NCBI GenBank assembly: GCA_030447865.1
Contig: JAUJOD010000001.1
Location: 1,239,552 to 1,303,551, forward strand
Direction: 5' to 3'
DNA: 64,000 bases
Source: Nocardioidaceae bacterium
GTDB lineage: Bacteria; Actinomycetota; Actinomycetes; Propionibacteriales; Nocardioidaceae
Shown piece by piece: positions 26,555-35,637 of this stretch. The notes beneath the pieces were generated by a model. That model saw only the letters and a list, made by a program, of their open reading frames with translations, was not told where the DNA came from and made no database searches. The position numbers were made by a program, and so were the translations under genes. Position 1 is the first letter of the stretch, and the number at the start of each line of letters is the position of its first letter.

Positions 26555-27668
26555 ATGAACACGTCGACCACGGCCTCGGTTTCCTGGGCGCAAGCGCTGG
26601 CTTGGCGGATGGAGCGACAGCTGTTCGACCCCGTTGGGTCTGAGTCGGTCGCGGGTGTCGTACGTCGGCTCGGCGCGGTGCTCTCGATGGACGAGTCGCT
26701 CGCTGAGCTTGCTGTTCGGACTCGCCGTGCGAGGTCGCGTCGAGGCGAGCTCGTGGCGGCCCTGGCCGGCGGGGAGGTGATCAAGGCATTCGCGTTCCGC
26801 GGGTCGCTGCACTACCTCTCGCCGGAGGAGGGCGGCATCTATCTGGCCCTCCGGTCGGCCGGTCGGCAGTGGGAGCTGGCGAGCTGGGTGGAGCACTACG
26901 GGCTTTCGCCGTCGGACTGGCCGGACTTCCGGGCCGCGGTCCGCGCAGCGCTGAGCGACGGACCGTTGACCGTCGTCGAACTCGGCCGGGCGTTGACCAG
27001 GCACCGCGCGTATCGGCACCTGCGGCCGGTCTTCGACGAGGGCGCGGGCACCCTGATCAAGCCGCTGACCTGGCAGGGTGACATGAGCTTCGGTCCGCCG
27101 CAGGATGGAGGGCACACGTTTCAACGCCTCGACAGCAACCCGAGGTGGCGGGGCATCCCCGATCTTGACGACGCCGGCCCGCAGGCCATCACCGCATACT
27201 TTCCGGACTTGTGGGCCAGCAACGCTCGATCACCTTCATTACTGGCTCGGCGAGGGCCTGAGTGCTGGCCGTAGACGGCTCGAGGCATGGTTCTCCGAGC
27301 TCAGCGACCGACTGGTCGCGGTCGATGTCGAAGGCACCACGGCGTATGTCGTGCGGGAGGACGTCGACGCCCTCGTAGCTTCGCTCCCGTCGGAGGCGGT
27401 GCGGTTGCTTCCCGGCCACGACCATGGGTGATCGGTCCTGGCACCAAGGACGTCCACGTCACCCCGTTGTCGCGACGAGATCTCATGACGCGCAAGGCCA
27501 ACCCGGTGATCGTCGGCGGGGTCGTGTGGCACATGGGCGCGAAAGGCCGACGAACTCACGGTGAGCTGGCTGGATGAGCGTCGGCGACCCGACGAGGCGA
27601 TCGGGCGGGAGTCCGACCGCCTGGCCGACATCCTCGGCCGGCACCTGCAGCTACGTCTGACCTCTTAG
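26555..27668 (+). pseudogene. Winged-helix DNA-binding domain protein (HTH_42/YcaQ-like), multiply frameshifted
   Basis: The N-terminal frame (from ATG 26555) carries AFRGSLHYLSPEEGGIYLAL and GAGTLIKPLTWQGDMSFGP, hallmarks of the winged-helix family related to the YcaQ glycosylase. The protein then changes frame near 27203 (to GPATLDHLHYWLGEGLSAGR), again near 27425 (to GPGTKDVHVTPLSRRDLMTR and KANPVIVGGVVW) and near 27540 (to ADELTVSWLDERRRPDEAIG), ending at TAG 27668. Rejoined, it would be about 370 residues, the normal length. At least three frameshifts make it a pseudogene in this sequence. Confidence 0.85.
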
Positions 27669-27860
27669 TGCGCCCCGGACAGGTCAGGGGTCTTCGCCGG
27701 AGCAGATTGCGTCCATCTCCGCCAAGTATCCCGCAGCGGCTCTCACCCCGCTTGGGCGCCCGTACGTCGATTATCGAGCGATCCGTGATGTGGCCGATCT
27801 GACTATGCATACCATGAGGACGCTCCGCGACGTGCCGAGCATCCAACTGGAGGTGTAGAC

Positions 27861-28358
27861 GTGCCCCCGAACCCCCGCGAGGCGGCCATCCTCGAACTGA
27901 TCCACGCTGGCGACGCGATCCCCGACACAGTCCAGATCGTGCGGGAGAAGCGCCACGGCGAGCATGCGGTCGTGGCTGCGACCTTCCGCCGCAGGGGATC
28001 AGGACGGTTTGTGCGCGGCTTCGTCGGTATCCGTAGGTTCAACGATTCAGGCTGGCGAGGTGACGGCAGTTGGTCGTCCGGGCCACGCGACGTTGGCGCT
28101 GATGCGATCTGGTCATCCTCAGGCGGCTGGGGCTCAGACGACGGAGGCGTCTTCGGAGGCTGGGTCAACGAACCAGCCGCCCGGAGAATCAAAGTGACGG
28201 ACACCAACGGCCGCACAGAGGAAGACACCATCGAGGCCGGGGTCGCAATCCTCATCTGGGAAGGTGGCTTCCACCACTACCGCGCCACCGCCGAGCTTTT
28301 AGACGACCACGGACAAGTAATCCGCACCGGCCCCATGCGCCCTCACAGGGACGGTTGA
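27861..28358 (+). CDS. Hypothetical protein, 165 residues
   Basis: A GTG-started frame encoding a soluble, glycine/tryptophan-rich protein (GWRGDGSWSSGPRDVGADAI; WSSSGGWGSDDGGVFGGWVN) with a C-terminal part that looks like beta strands (EDTIEAGVAILIWEGGFHHY). No family is recognised and no ribosome binding site stands out. It lies isolated in a region of decayed genes, so it could itself be a remnant. Confidence 0.5.
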   Translation: MPPNPREAAILELIHAGDAIPDTVQIVREKRHGEHAVVAATFRRRGSGRFVRGFVGIRRFNDSGWRGDGSWSSGPRDVGADAIWSSSGGWGSDDGGVFGGWVNEPAARRIKVTDTNGRTEEDTIEAGVAILIWEGGFHHYRATAELLDDHGQVIRTGPMRPHRDG

Positions 28359-28447
28359 GTCCGAGCCGATCGAGGTAACCGACGAACACAAGGCGATGAT
28401 CGAGGCCCCGGGCAGCAGAGGCTTCGGCTGACCCGTCGATCGAGCTG

Positions 28448-28744
28448 ATGTGGGACGTGCGTAACGCTCGGCTTGCCGCGCAGTGCGTGACTCGACTGCC
28501 TCGGCCTTCCACCCACGGTGTGGAAGACGACGTTGCCGCGATCGTTGATCACTACGAGCAGTTCGACGCGGCGCCGCCGACTGGGTTGAAACACGGCTTG
28601 GATGTGCGGGTTGAGCGCATCCACATGTTCCCCGAGTCCAGGGTCTTCGTCTTCAAGCGTCGGCTGCTGCTTAAGCGGTTCCCGCACATGGCCGTGTGTC
28701 CGCATATTGGCGAACTGAGCCGACCCTCTTTTGGCACAGTGTGA
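28448..28744 (+). CDS. Doubtful small open frame
   Basis: 98 residues without a recognised motif (DDVAAIVDHYEQFDAAPPTG; FPESRVFVFKRRLLLKRFPH). It lacks a convincing ribosome binding site and sits between pseudogenes. It could be real, a fragment, or chance in high-GC DNA. Confidence 0.25.
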   Translation: MWDVRNARLAAQCVTRLPRPSTHGVEDDVAAIVDHYEQFDAAPPTGLKHGLDVRVERIHMFPESRVFVFKRRLLLKRFPHMAVCPHIGELSRPSFGTV

Positions 28745-28831
28745 ACGCGCTGGTCGGGATCCGGCTGCCGCGTGTCACGGATTCGCTTCGGCCGGTGTCG
28801 TATGAGCGACACCCGCAGTCGAGGAGGAGAC

Positions 28832-29422
28832 ATGACCAGTAACACCCGGGTGCCCAAGGCCGAGATCACCGGCGTCTACGGCGCCGTCATGAAGCGGTTC
28901 AGCAAGAAGATGTTTGGCCAAGTGGCGGAGCCTCTTGAAGTGATGTGGCACAACAAGGCGGTGCTCAAGTTCTACCTCAGCCTCGGCCAGAAGGCTCAGA
29001 AGTGGAGCACGTGTGACGAGAACCTGAAGTCCTACGCCCACATGGCTGTCGCGTCCCTGGTCGGCTGCACCTGGTGCCTCGACTTGGGCTACTTCCAGGC
29101 GAGCAACGAAGGGCTCGACGTGGCCAAGGCCCGTGAGGTACCGCGGTGGCGGGAGTCCGACGTCTTCACGGCGCTGGAGCGCGACGTGATGGAGTACGCC
29201 GAGGCGATGTCGCAGACGCGGCCGAGCGTCACCGACGAGCTTTCGGCTCGGCTGCTCACGCAACTGGGGGCTCCGGCGATGGTGGAGCTCACCGCCTGGG
29301 TCGCGCTCGCGAACCTGTGGACGCGTACGAACACCACGCTGGGCATCGAGGCGCAGGGATTCTCGGCAGCCTGCGGCCTCGCGCCCTTGGCCCAGCCAAG
29401 CGGCGTACCTTCGTTGGGATGA
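28832..29422 (+). CDS. Carboxymuconolactone decarboxylase family protein (ECF41-associated)
   Basis: 196 residues with the CMD/AhpD-type redox motif CTWCLD (C-x-x-C) near residues 75-80 and the preceding helix YAHMAVASLVG. Such proteins are the typical targets and neighbours of ECF41 sigma factors; the usual annotation is a peroxidase-like or decarboxylase-like function. GAGGAGG precedes the ATG ideally. Its stop overlaps the sigma-factor start by ATGA, so the two are coupled. Confidence 0.9.
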   Translation: MTSNTRVPKAEITGVYGAVMKRFSKKMFGQVAEPLEVMWHNKAVLKFYLSLGQKAQKWSTCDENLKSYAHMAVASLVGCTWCLDLGYFQASNEGLDVAKAREVPRWRESDVFTALERDVMEYAEAMSQTRPSVTDELSARLLTQLGAPAMVELTAWVALANLWTRTNTTLGIEAQGFSAACGLAPLAQPSGVPSLG

Positions 29423-30296
29423 CCGACGACCCGTTCGTCGCCCACCGCAGCCTGCTGTTCACGGTCGCCTACGAGATGCTCGGCTCGGCTGCCGACGCCG
29501 AGGACGTCGTACAAGAAACCTGGCTGCGGTGGGCGGGTCTCGGTCCGGAGGCTAAGGCGACCGTCCGCGACGCGCGTGCCTACCTCGTGCGGATCGTCAC
29601 TCGGCAGGCGCTCAACAGGCTGCGCACGCAGGTGCGCCGGCGGGAGGAGTACGTCGGTCCGTGGCTCCCCGAGCCGCTGCTGACCAGCCCCGAGGTCGCC
29701 GACGACGTCGAGCTCGCCGAGAGCGTCTCGATCGCGATGCTGACCGTGCTGGAGACGTTGGGCCCCATCGAGCGGGCGGTGTTCGTGCTGCGTGAGGTGT
29801 TCGACACGCCGTACGACGAGATCGCCGAGGTGGTCGGCAAGACGCCGACGACGGTGCGGCAGATTGCCCACCGTGCCCGCGACCGTGTGGCCGCGCGGCG
29901 CCCGCGGGTGCGGGTGAGCCGGCCGAGCAGGGAGCCGTCGTGGAGCGGTTCCTGGCCGCGGTCCGCGGCGGTGACATGCAGGAGCTCCTCGACGTACTTG
30001 CCCCCGATGTGGTCGTGGTGGCCGATGGTGGCGGCGTGGTCGCTGCGGCGCTCCGCCCGATCGAGGGCGCCGACCGGGTGGCGGCGTTCCTCGGCGGCCT
30101 GGCGAAGCAATACGCCGGCTTCGAGGCGACGCCGATGTGGGTCAACGGCGGTGCGGCGATGCGGATTGACATCGATGCGACGCTGAACACCGTCGCTAGC
30201 CTGGTTATCGCGGGGGGCCGGATCAGGCAAATCTATGCGATCCGCAACCCGCACAAGCTGGCTGGACTCGACCAGGAAGCCGAGCTCAGCCGCTGA
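29419..30296 (+). pseudogene. ECF41-type (SigJ-like) sigma factor, frameshifted before its C-terminal domain
   Basis: The first frame encodes sigma-2 (LLFTVAYEMLGSAADAEDVV), the ECF41 linker motif GPWLPEPL and sigma-4 (DEIAEVVGKTPTTVRQIAHR). At about 29920 the frame shifts by -1 in AGCCGGCCGAG. The SnoaL-like regulatory domain continues in another frame from VVERFLAAVRGGDMQELLDV. It contains the conserved DGGG and NPHKL motifs of ECF41. Read as is, the protein has sigma-2/sigma-4 plus an unrelated tail of about 85 residues. In studied ECF41 factors the C-terminal domain controls activity. Confidence 0.85.
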
Positions 30297-30315
30297 CCGG
30301 AGCTCAGCTGGCGCT

Positions 30316-31236
30316 TCAGGTGCTCAGGCCCTCGTCGATCTCGGCAAGCGCCCGAGTGAGGTCCACGGTCGGGGTCCACCCCCACCCGTGCGCCCGCCTC
30401 GCCAGGATGCGCCCGGTCCAGGCGGGAGCGTCGTCCCAGATCGGCTCAACGCCGAGAGCCCCGGTGACCGTCTCGTAGTAGTTCCTTGCCGTGGCCGGGC
30501 CGGCTGCGACGTTGACGACGGTGCAGGCTTGCTCGACCGGTCCCGTCGCGGGGTCCGTCGAGGTCGCGACTCGGCCCGACGCCACATCCGCAGCGAGGGC
30601 CGCGAGGTCGTCGACGTGCACCCAGGCGAAGCTCTGTCCGGGGACGGCGTGGCGGGCTTCCTTGTCTTCGCGCATTTCAGCCGGGCGCAGGGTGTTCCAG
30701 ATTGAGCTCTCGCCGGAGCCGAGAATCGCGGGCGGACGGAGGATGACGCGGGTGAGGCCGTCGACCTCGCCCAGCGCGGCATCGGTGTCGCGCTTGGTCG
30801 CTGCGTAGTCGTTGGCGTCGTCGCCGACCAGCGGCGATGCCTCGTCCACGTCACCGACTCCAGGAGAGCGGTCGTAGACCGCCGCCGTGGAGATGTGGAC
30901 CAGCCGCGCGACGCCCGCGTCGCGAGCCGCGCGGGCCAGGACCGGCGTACCCTCGACCGCAATCCGGTGCTGAGTCTCGCGGTCGCTCCCCATCGGATGA
31001 ACAGTTGTTACGACAGCGCTCGCACCCTGCACCACCACTGCTGCGAAGTCGGGGTCGTAGAAGTCGCCGACCCACTCCTCAACGCCGGTGAGGGCGGCGG
31101 CCGTGCCGGGACGCCGTACGACGGCACGCACCGTCGCACCCCTGTCGACCAGCGCCGAGCAGATCCGCGACCCGACGAAGCCGTTCGCTCCGGTGACCAC
31201 GACCACAGTGGGCTGGGCTGCGCTTGGCTGACTCAT
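30316..31236 (-). CDS. NAD(P)-dependent epimerase/dehydratase (ECF41-associated)
   Basis: 306 residues, an extended SDR with N-terminal TGANGFVGSRI, the catalytic-type YAATK motif near residue 144 and HISTAAVYDRSP. It converges on the sigma-factor gene (20 bp between stops). Carboxymuconolactone decarboxylases, oxidoreductases and epimerases are the known ECF41 partners, so the three genes form a standard ECF41 locus. Part of this gene (30488-30698) is duplicated in inverted orientation at 35636-35850. Confidence 0.9.
   Translation of the reverse strand: MSQPSAAQPTVVVVTGANGFVGSRICSALVDRGATVRAVVRRPGTAAALTGVEEWVGDFYDPDFAAVVVQGASAVVTTVHPMGSDRETQHRIAVEGTPVLARAARDAGVARLVHISTAAVYDRSPGVGDVDEASPLVGDDANDYAATKRDTDAALGEVDGLTRVILRPPAILGSGESSIWNTLRPAEMREDKEARHAVPGQSFAWVHVDDLAALAADVASGRVATSTDPATGPVEQACTVVNVAAGPATARNYYETVTGALGVEPIWDDAPAWTGRILARRAHGWGWTPTVDLTRALAEIDEGLST
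30488..30698 (-). repeat. Epimerase segment, parent copy of an inverted repeat
   Basis: The part of the epimerase gene from NTLRPAEMREDKEARHAVPG to TVVNVAAGPATA. It is highly similar to bases 35636-35850 on the opposite strand. Confidence 0.8.
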
Positions 31237-31263
31237 GCCGCCACGATGACATGCGGTGGTTGG

Positions 31264-31779
31264 TCAGCCGGGCGGGGGGCGCTCATTCTGTGTCGATGGC
31301 CCGTCCATGAAGCGACGTAGCTCTCCGGCGGCAGCTCGCAGGTAGCGGACAACCGTCTCCTGCTCCTGGGGGGTGAAGTCCTTCGCCAGCGAGTCCATCG
31401 CGGCGAAGAGCGGAGCTAGCTCGCCCAGCACGGCTTGCACCGCGCTCGGGGAGGCATGCAACCAGACGCGACGCCGGTCTCGCGTGTCGCGGTGCCGCTG
31501 TAGGTGCCCTGCCCGTTCGAGCCTGTCGACGAGCTCGGTGCCGGATCCCGTGGAGATTCCGAGGCGTGCGCTGAGCTCTGCCGGGCCGAGCGGGGTCTCC
31601 GCGGCCATCATGTGACCAAGGGCCGCGTGCTCCAGCTGACGTAGCTGCAGGCGGCGAGCCAGCTCGACGTCCAGCTCGTTGGCGAGGCGGTTGACCTCCC
31701 GCAGCGCCCAGGACATCTCGGAGGCCGAAACGAGTTCTCGTTCTCGGATCTCCACGGAGTCTTGCGGTATCTCCGCCAC
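31264..31779 (-). CDS. MarR family transcriptional regulator
   Basis: 171 residues with the MarR winged helix (LGPAELSARLGISTGSGTEL, VDRLERAGHLQRHRDTRDRR, where the DxRxxR wing is clear). It is divergent from the MFS exporter gene, with an inverted repeat between the two. This is the usual layout for a MarR repressor that controls an efflux pump and is relieved by the pump's substrate. Confidence 0.92.
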   Translation of the reverse strand: MAEIPQDSVEIRERELVSASEMSWALREVNRLANELDVELARRLQLRQLEHAALGHMMAAETPLGPAELSARLGISTGSGTELVDRLERAGHLQRHRDTRDRRRVWLHASPSAVQAVLGELAPLFAAMDSLAKDFTPQEQETVVRYLRAAAGELRRFMDGPSTQNERPPPG

Positions 31780-31807
31780 GGAGGCACACTACTCCTTGCC
31801 CAAACTA

Positions 31808-31822
31808 TCTCCGAAAAGGAGA
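31808..31822. promoter_or_regulatory. Inverted repeat in the marR/MFS intergenic region
   Basis: TCTCC (31808-31812) and GGAGA (31818-31822) flank GAAAA, between the divergent starts. It is a plausible MarR operator controlling both genes. Confidence 0.45.
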
Positions 31823-31845
31823 CACTCCGTAACGGAAGGATTCCT

Positions 31846-33594
31846 GTGCCCTCTTCACCGTCATCTCCTTCGCGACCCGCAGCCGGCCAAGGAGCAATGC
31901 CGGCCGGCAGCGCTCCGTCGCACGAGGTCGCTCCTGGCGTCAGCAAGGACGTCAGAGCGTTGCAGCTGCTGCTGCTCGTCCTCTGCGCGGCGCTGGCACT
32001 GGTGGTGGCGGGTAACTCGGCGTTAGCCATCGCGCTGCCCGGCATCGCTGCCGACCTGTCCGCGGACCAGGGGGAGCTCACCTGGATCATCGATGCCTAC
32101 GCGCTGACTTTTGCGGCCCTGCTGCTGCCGGCTGGTATCGCCGCGGACCGGGTGGGTCGCCGGACGATGCTGCTCGGCGGCCTCGTGGTGTTCGGGCTGG
32201 CAGGGGCCGGCTCAGCTTTCGCGCCGGACGCCGGATGGCTGATTGGCCTGCGTGCGCTGGCGGGTGTCGGTGCCGCCGCAACGTTCCCTGTGACCTTGTC
32301 GGCGCTGGTGGACGCCTATCCGGTGGAGCGTCGCGGGTTCGCTGTCGCAGTTTGGTCAGGGGTCAGCGCCGCCGGTGCTGTCATGGGCACCCTGATCGCG
32401 GGTGCGCTGTTGGAGGTGTTCGGCTGGGGCAGTGTGCAGCTCGTCTTCGGCCTCGGGGCGCTCGTCCTGCTGCCTGCCGTGGCCATCCTTGTCGCCGAGA
32501 GCCGCAACTCCGCCCTCTCCTTAGATCCGCTGGGCGCGCTGTGGGCGGTGATCGCGCTCACCGGACTTGTCTACGGGGTTATCGAGGCACCGCAGCTCGG
32601 CTGGACGGACCGGGTGACCTTGTCCGCTCTCGGCATCGGGGTGCTGGGTCTCACCGGTTTCGTGGTCCACGAGCTGCGCTCCCGGGCGCCGTCGCTGGAC
32701 GTGCGCCTGTTCCGCAACCGCGGGCTCGCGACCGGCTCCCTGCTCGTGAGCCTGCAGTTCTTCGCCTCCCTGGGCCTCTTCGTCCTGGCTCCGCAGTACC
32801 TGCAGGTGGTCCGCGACTACAGCCCGCTGCAAGCGGCCGCCGCCCTCTTGTTCATCCCGGTCGGCGTGGGCGCCGGCACTGCCCTGGCGCCCCGTCTGCT
32901 GAAGGAGGTCGGCGCCAAGGTACCCGGCGCGGCCGGGCTAGCAGCGATGGCCGTCGGGTTCGCCGTACTCGCCTCCGCTCTGGGCGACGTCGACGCCACA
33001 GGTGCCGTCCCGCGTTGGTGGCTCCCTGCGCTCGGCCTGCTCGCGTTCGGCTTCGGCTTCGGTCTCGCCATCACCCCCGGCACCGTGCTGATCCTCGACG
33101 GCCTCCCGGAGGACCGGCGCTCGGTCGCCAGCGCAGTCAACGACATCACCCGCGAGGTCGGAGGGGTGCTCGGCATCGCGGTGCTGTCGAGCATCCTCAT
33201 CAGCGTCTACCGCGACGACATCACCTCGGCCCTCGCCGCCCTGCCTCCGCCGCTCCGGGAACCCGCGCTAGACGGGGCCGCCGGGGCCATCGCGACTGCG
33301 GACCGCATAGGCCCGCAGGGCGCCGCCCTCGCTGAGGCAGCCCGCGCGGCCTTCGCCGCAGGTCTGGCTGCTGCACTGTGGATCGGTGCCGCCGTGCTCG
33401 CGGCCGCAGCGGCGGCTTGCGCGATCCTCGCCCCCGGCCGGCCCCCGGTCGAGGCTCCCGCTGCCGGCTCCCACACCACTGGCCCAGTCTTCGTGCACGA
33501 TGAGCCGCCGGGTGATGTGCGGCCAAGCGGCGAGTCCCAAGCCACGCCGGCCCGCTCCGACGGTTCGGACACGACCACACCAAGGCAGCCGTGA
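31846..33594 (+). CDS. MFS transporter, DHA2-type (14 helices)
   Basis: About 582 residues. An N-terminal hydrophilic stretch is followed by some 14 transmembrane helices with the DHA2 signature: LTWIIDAYALTFAALLLPAG, motif A DRVGRRTMLL, and LAGVGAAATFPVTLSALVDA. The GTG at 31846 is chosen because GGAAGGA lies five bases upstream. The gene overlaps the following hydrolase gene by GTGA. Drug or metabolite efflux is likely; the substrate is unknown. Confidence 0.93.
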   Translation: MPSSPSSPSRPAAGQGAMPAGSAPSHEVAPGVSKDVRALQLLLLVLCAALALVVAGNSALAIALPGIAADLSADQGELTWIIDAYALTFAALLLPAGIAADRVGRRTMLLGGLVVFGLAGAGSAFAPDAGWLIGLRALAGVGAAATFPVTLSALVDAYPVERRGFAVAVWSGVSAAGAVMGTLIAGALLEVFGWGSVQLVFGLGALVLLPAVAILVAESRNSALSLDPLGALWAVIALTGLVYGVIEAPQLGWTDRVTLSALGIGVLGLTGFVVHELRSRAPSLDVRLFRNRGLATGSLLVSLQFFASLGLFVLAPQYLQVVRDYSPLQAAAALLFIPVGVGAGTALAPRLLKEVGAKVPGAAGLAAMAVGFAVLASALGDVDATGAVPRWWLPALGLLAFGFGFGLAITPGTVLILDGLPEDRRSVASAVNDITREVGGVLGIAVLSSILISVYRDDITSALAALPPPLREPALDGAAGAIATADRIGPQGAALAEAARAAFAAGLAAALWIGAAVLAAAAAACAILAPGRPPVEAPAAGSHTTGPVFVHDEPPGDVRPSGESQATPARSDGSDTTTPRQP

Positions 33595-34418
33595 CATTCA
33601 CGCAGGTCCCGACCTCCCGCGGGAGTTTCGGGGTGCGCTGCCACGGCGAGACGGGTGAGCTCGTGGTGTGCATGCACGGCTTTCCCGACGACGCCTCCAC
33701 CTTCGACGACCTGGCGACCGCGCTCGTCGGTGCCGGCTATCGAGTCGCCGCCGTGAACCTTCGGGGTTATGCCCCCTCGCCACTGGACGGTGCCCTCGGT
33801 CTTGACGACCTCGTGGACGACCTGCTCGCCGTCATCGACGCGCTCTCACCCGACGCGCCCGTCAGCCTTATCGGCCACGATTACGGCGCGCAGCTGTCCT
33901 ACCCGGCTATGGCCCGGGTGCCGCACCGGTGGCGCCGGGCAGTGCTACTCGCCGGCGCTCATCCCGCCTTCGTCCAGCGCAACGCCAAACGGTCCCTGCG
34001 CCAGCTCTGGATGAGCCGGTACATCGCCTTCTTCCAACTCGGCGGCTACGCCGACCGACGCGTCGCTCGGCACGACTTCGCCTACATCGAGGACCTGTGG
34101 CGACGCTGGTCACCCGGGTTCACCATGCCGGCAGAGCACAGCGCGCATGTGAAGCAGACGCTCCGCGCCAGCATGCCGAAGCCAGTGGCCGTGTACCGGG
34201 CCGGCGGCTTCACCGTCGCCCGCAACAGGATCGCCGTCCCCACGCTGTACATCCACGGCGCCGACGACGGGTGCGCCCAGGCCCTCCTCACCTCTGGACA
34301 AGACACGCTTTTCACCCACGGCTACATGACCGAGACGTGGGACGGCGTCGGGCATTACCCCCACCTCGAGCAGCCGAACCGGACCGCCGCGAGGGTCACC
34401 GGGTGGCTCAGCTCCTAG
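33591..34418 (+). CDS. Alpha/beta hydrolase, epoxide-hydrolase/dehalogenase type
   Basis: 275 residues. HGFPDDASTF gives the oxyanion hole, and LIGHDYGAQL places aspartate as nucleophile, the mark of epoxide hydrolases and haloalkane dehalogenases. The acid lies around HGADDGCAQ and the histidine in GVGHYPHLEQP. It is co-translated with the MFS gene, so it may act on the same compound that the pump exports. Confidence 0.88.
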   Translation: MTFTQVPTSRGSFGVRCHGETGELVVCMHGFPDDASTFDDLATALVGAGYRVAAVNLRGYAPSPLDGALGLDDLVDDLLAVIDALSPDAPVSLIGHDYGAQLSYPAMARVPHRWRRAVLLAGAHPAFVQRNAKRSLRQLWMSRYIAFFQLGGYADRRVARHDFAYIEDLWRRWSPGFTMPAEHSAHVKQTLRASMPKPVAVYRAGGFTVARNRIAVPTLYIHGADDGCAQALLTSGQDTLFTHGYMTETWDGVGHYPHLEQPNRTAARVTGWLSS

Positions 34419-34542
34419 CCGGCCGGGATCCTGCGTCATCGAGTGAGGTCACGGTGTGCGTACCGCGGCAGACTGGTCGGCATGATCGAGACGCTGAAGC
34501 CGTGCTCGACCGGTCCCCACACCGTGCGCGCAGAGGTATGGG

Positions 34543-35205
34543 CTAGGCGAATGGGCCGCTCGTGCCATAGCGGCCCACCGGGATCTCTTCGACCCACTTC
34601 GCTGACACCTTGTTGGCGACTCCGGTAGAGATGGCGCCGCCCGCGACCACGTTCATCCGGATACCGTCGGCGGCGTACTCGGCCGCCACCGTCCTGGCGA
34701 GGCTCAGCAGGCCGGACTTGGCCACGCCGTACGCCGCCTGCAGGGGTGCGGACATGAAGCCGGTGACCGAGCCGACACTGACGACGGCGCCGCCTTCGCG
34801 CTGCTCCAGGAAGATGGGCAGGACCTGCCGGACTGCGCGAGCCACGTAGCGGAGGTTGACGTCGTAGATGGTGTCCCAATCCTCATCGGCCATCTCGTGG
34901 AGCTTCACCGCCGGGACGAACGCAACCTGGCCGCCGACCACCGTCACCAGGCCGTCCAGGCCGCCTAGCAGGTCAACCGCCGAGCCGATCATTGTCTCCA
35001 GGTCGTCTGCCGAACGTACGTCGCCCCAGATGGGCCACGCGGCTGCTCCGCCCTTGACGAGCTCGGCGGCGGCTTCCTCGGCGCGGTCCTGCTGAAGATC
35101 GGCGACCACCACGCATGCGCCGGCGTCGCCGAGGCGTCGCACAATGGCTCGGCCGATCCCCGCACCACCCCCGCCGAGTACGAGCACGCGCTTGCCTTGG
35201 GCCAT
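34543..35205 (-). CDS. SDR family oxidoreductase, C-terminally truncated
   Basis: 220 residues. The cofactor motif is VLVLGGGGAGIGRAIVRRLG, the catalytic serine sits in SVGSVTGF and the YGVAK motif near residue 160. Full-length relatives are about 250 residues and continue after GRYGT with a helix ending in ITGQ. Here the protein ends GRYGTSGPFA, so the last 25-30 residues, part of the substrate pocket, are missing. It may be inactive. It lies next to further gene fragments. Confidence 0.8.
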   Translation of the reverse strand: MAQGKRVLVLGGGGAGIGRAIVRRLGDAGACVVVADLQQDRAEEAAAELVKGGAAAWPIWGDVRSADDLETMIGSAVDLLGGLDGLVTVVGGQVAFVPAVKLHEMADEDWDTIYDVNLRYVARAVRQVLPIFLEQREGGAVVSVGSVTGFMSAPLQAAYGVAKSGLLSLARTVAAEYAADGIRMNVVAGGAISTGVANKVSAKWVEEIPVGRYGTSGPFA

Positions 35206-35215
35206 ATTCGGGAGT

Positions 35216-35440
35216 CTAGGTGCCGCCGAGTCGGCGACCGCGTGAGCCGCTTGTTGACACCTCTCGGACCGCCCTGACAATGGCATCGCGGCTGGCGTCC
35301 TCGCGTCCGCGCAGCCGGGCCAAGGCGCAGGGCGAGGGAGGCAGCCGCAGCCCGCGCAGCGGTAGGACGGTGATCTGCGGGTGCCGGAAGTGGTCTGCGA
35401 AGGGGGCCACAGTGGGATGCACCAGCCGACCCTGGGCGAT
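35216..35440 (-). pseudogene. LysR-type regulator, C-terminal fragment
   Basis: The minus-strand frame reads GRLVHPTVAPFADHFRHPQI, TVLPLRGLRLPPSPCALARL and RGREDASRDAIVRAVREV. That is the pattern of the end of a LysR substrate-binding domain. No HTH or upstream domain is present; the frame upstream is unrelated. It lies 10 bp upstream of the truncated SDR gene. Confidence 0.6.
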
Positions 35441-35446
35441 ACGCGC

Positions 35447-35637
35447 ATGACGGACAAGACGCAACATCGAGCCGTGGACGGCAAGCCAATGACCGAGGAG
35501 ACGATTCAGCAACTCGCCGACGAGGCTGAGGCTGGCTACGACACCAGTGCGCTTCGGCGCCAAGGGGGCGCAGGCCGATGGGCTCGACCGCGGCGCGAGT
35601 GATCCCTGTCCGCCTCGACCCTGAACTCTATCGGCGG
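35447..35637 (+). pseudogene. Ribbon-helix-helix (CopG-like) antitoxin, broken
   Basis: ATG 35447 starts MTDKTQHRAVDGKPMTEETI followed by QQLADEAEAGYDTSALRRQGG. The family then continues one frame away (shift near 35565) as RPMGSTAARVIPVRLDPELY. This is the usual layout of an actinobacterial RHH antitoxin. The C-terminal helices are replaced by a fragment of the epimerase gene, joined at about 35636. No toxin gene follows. Confidence 0.65.
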
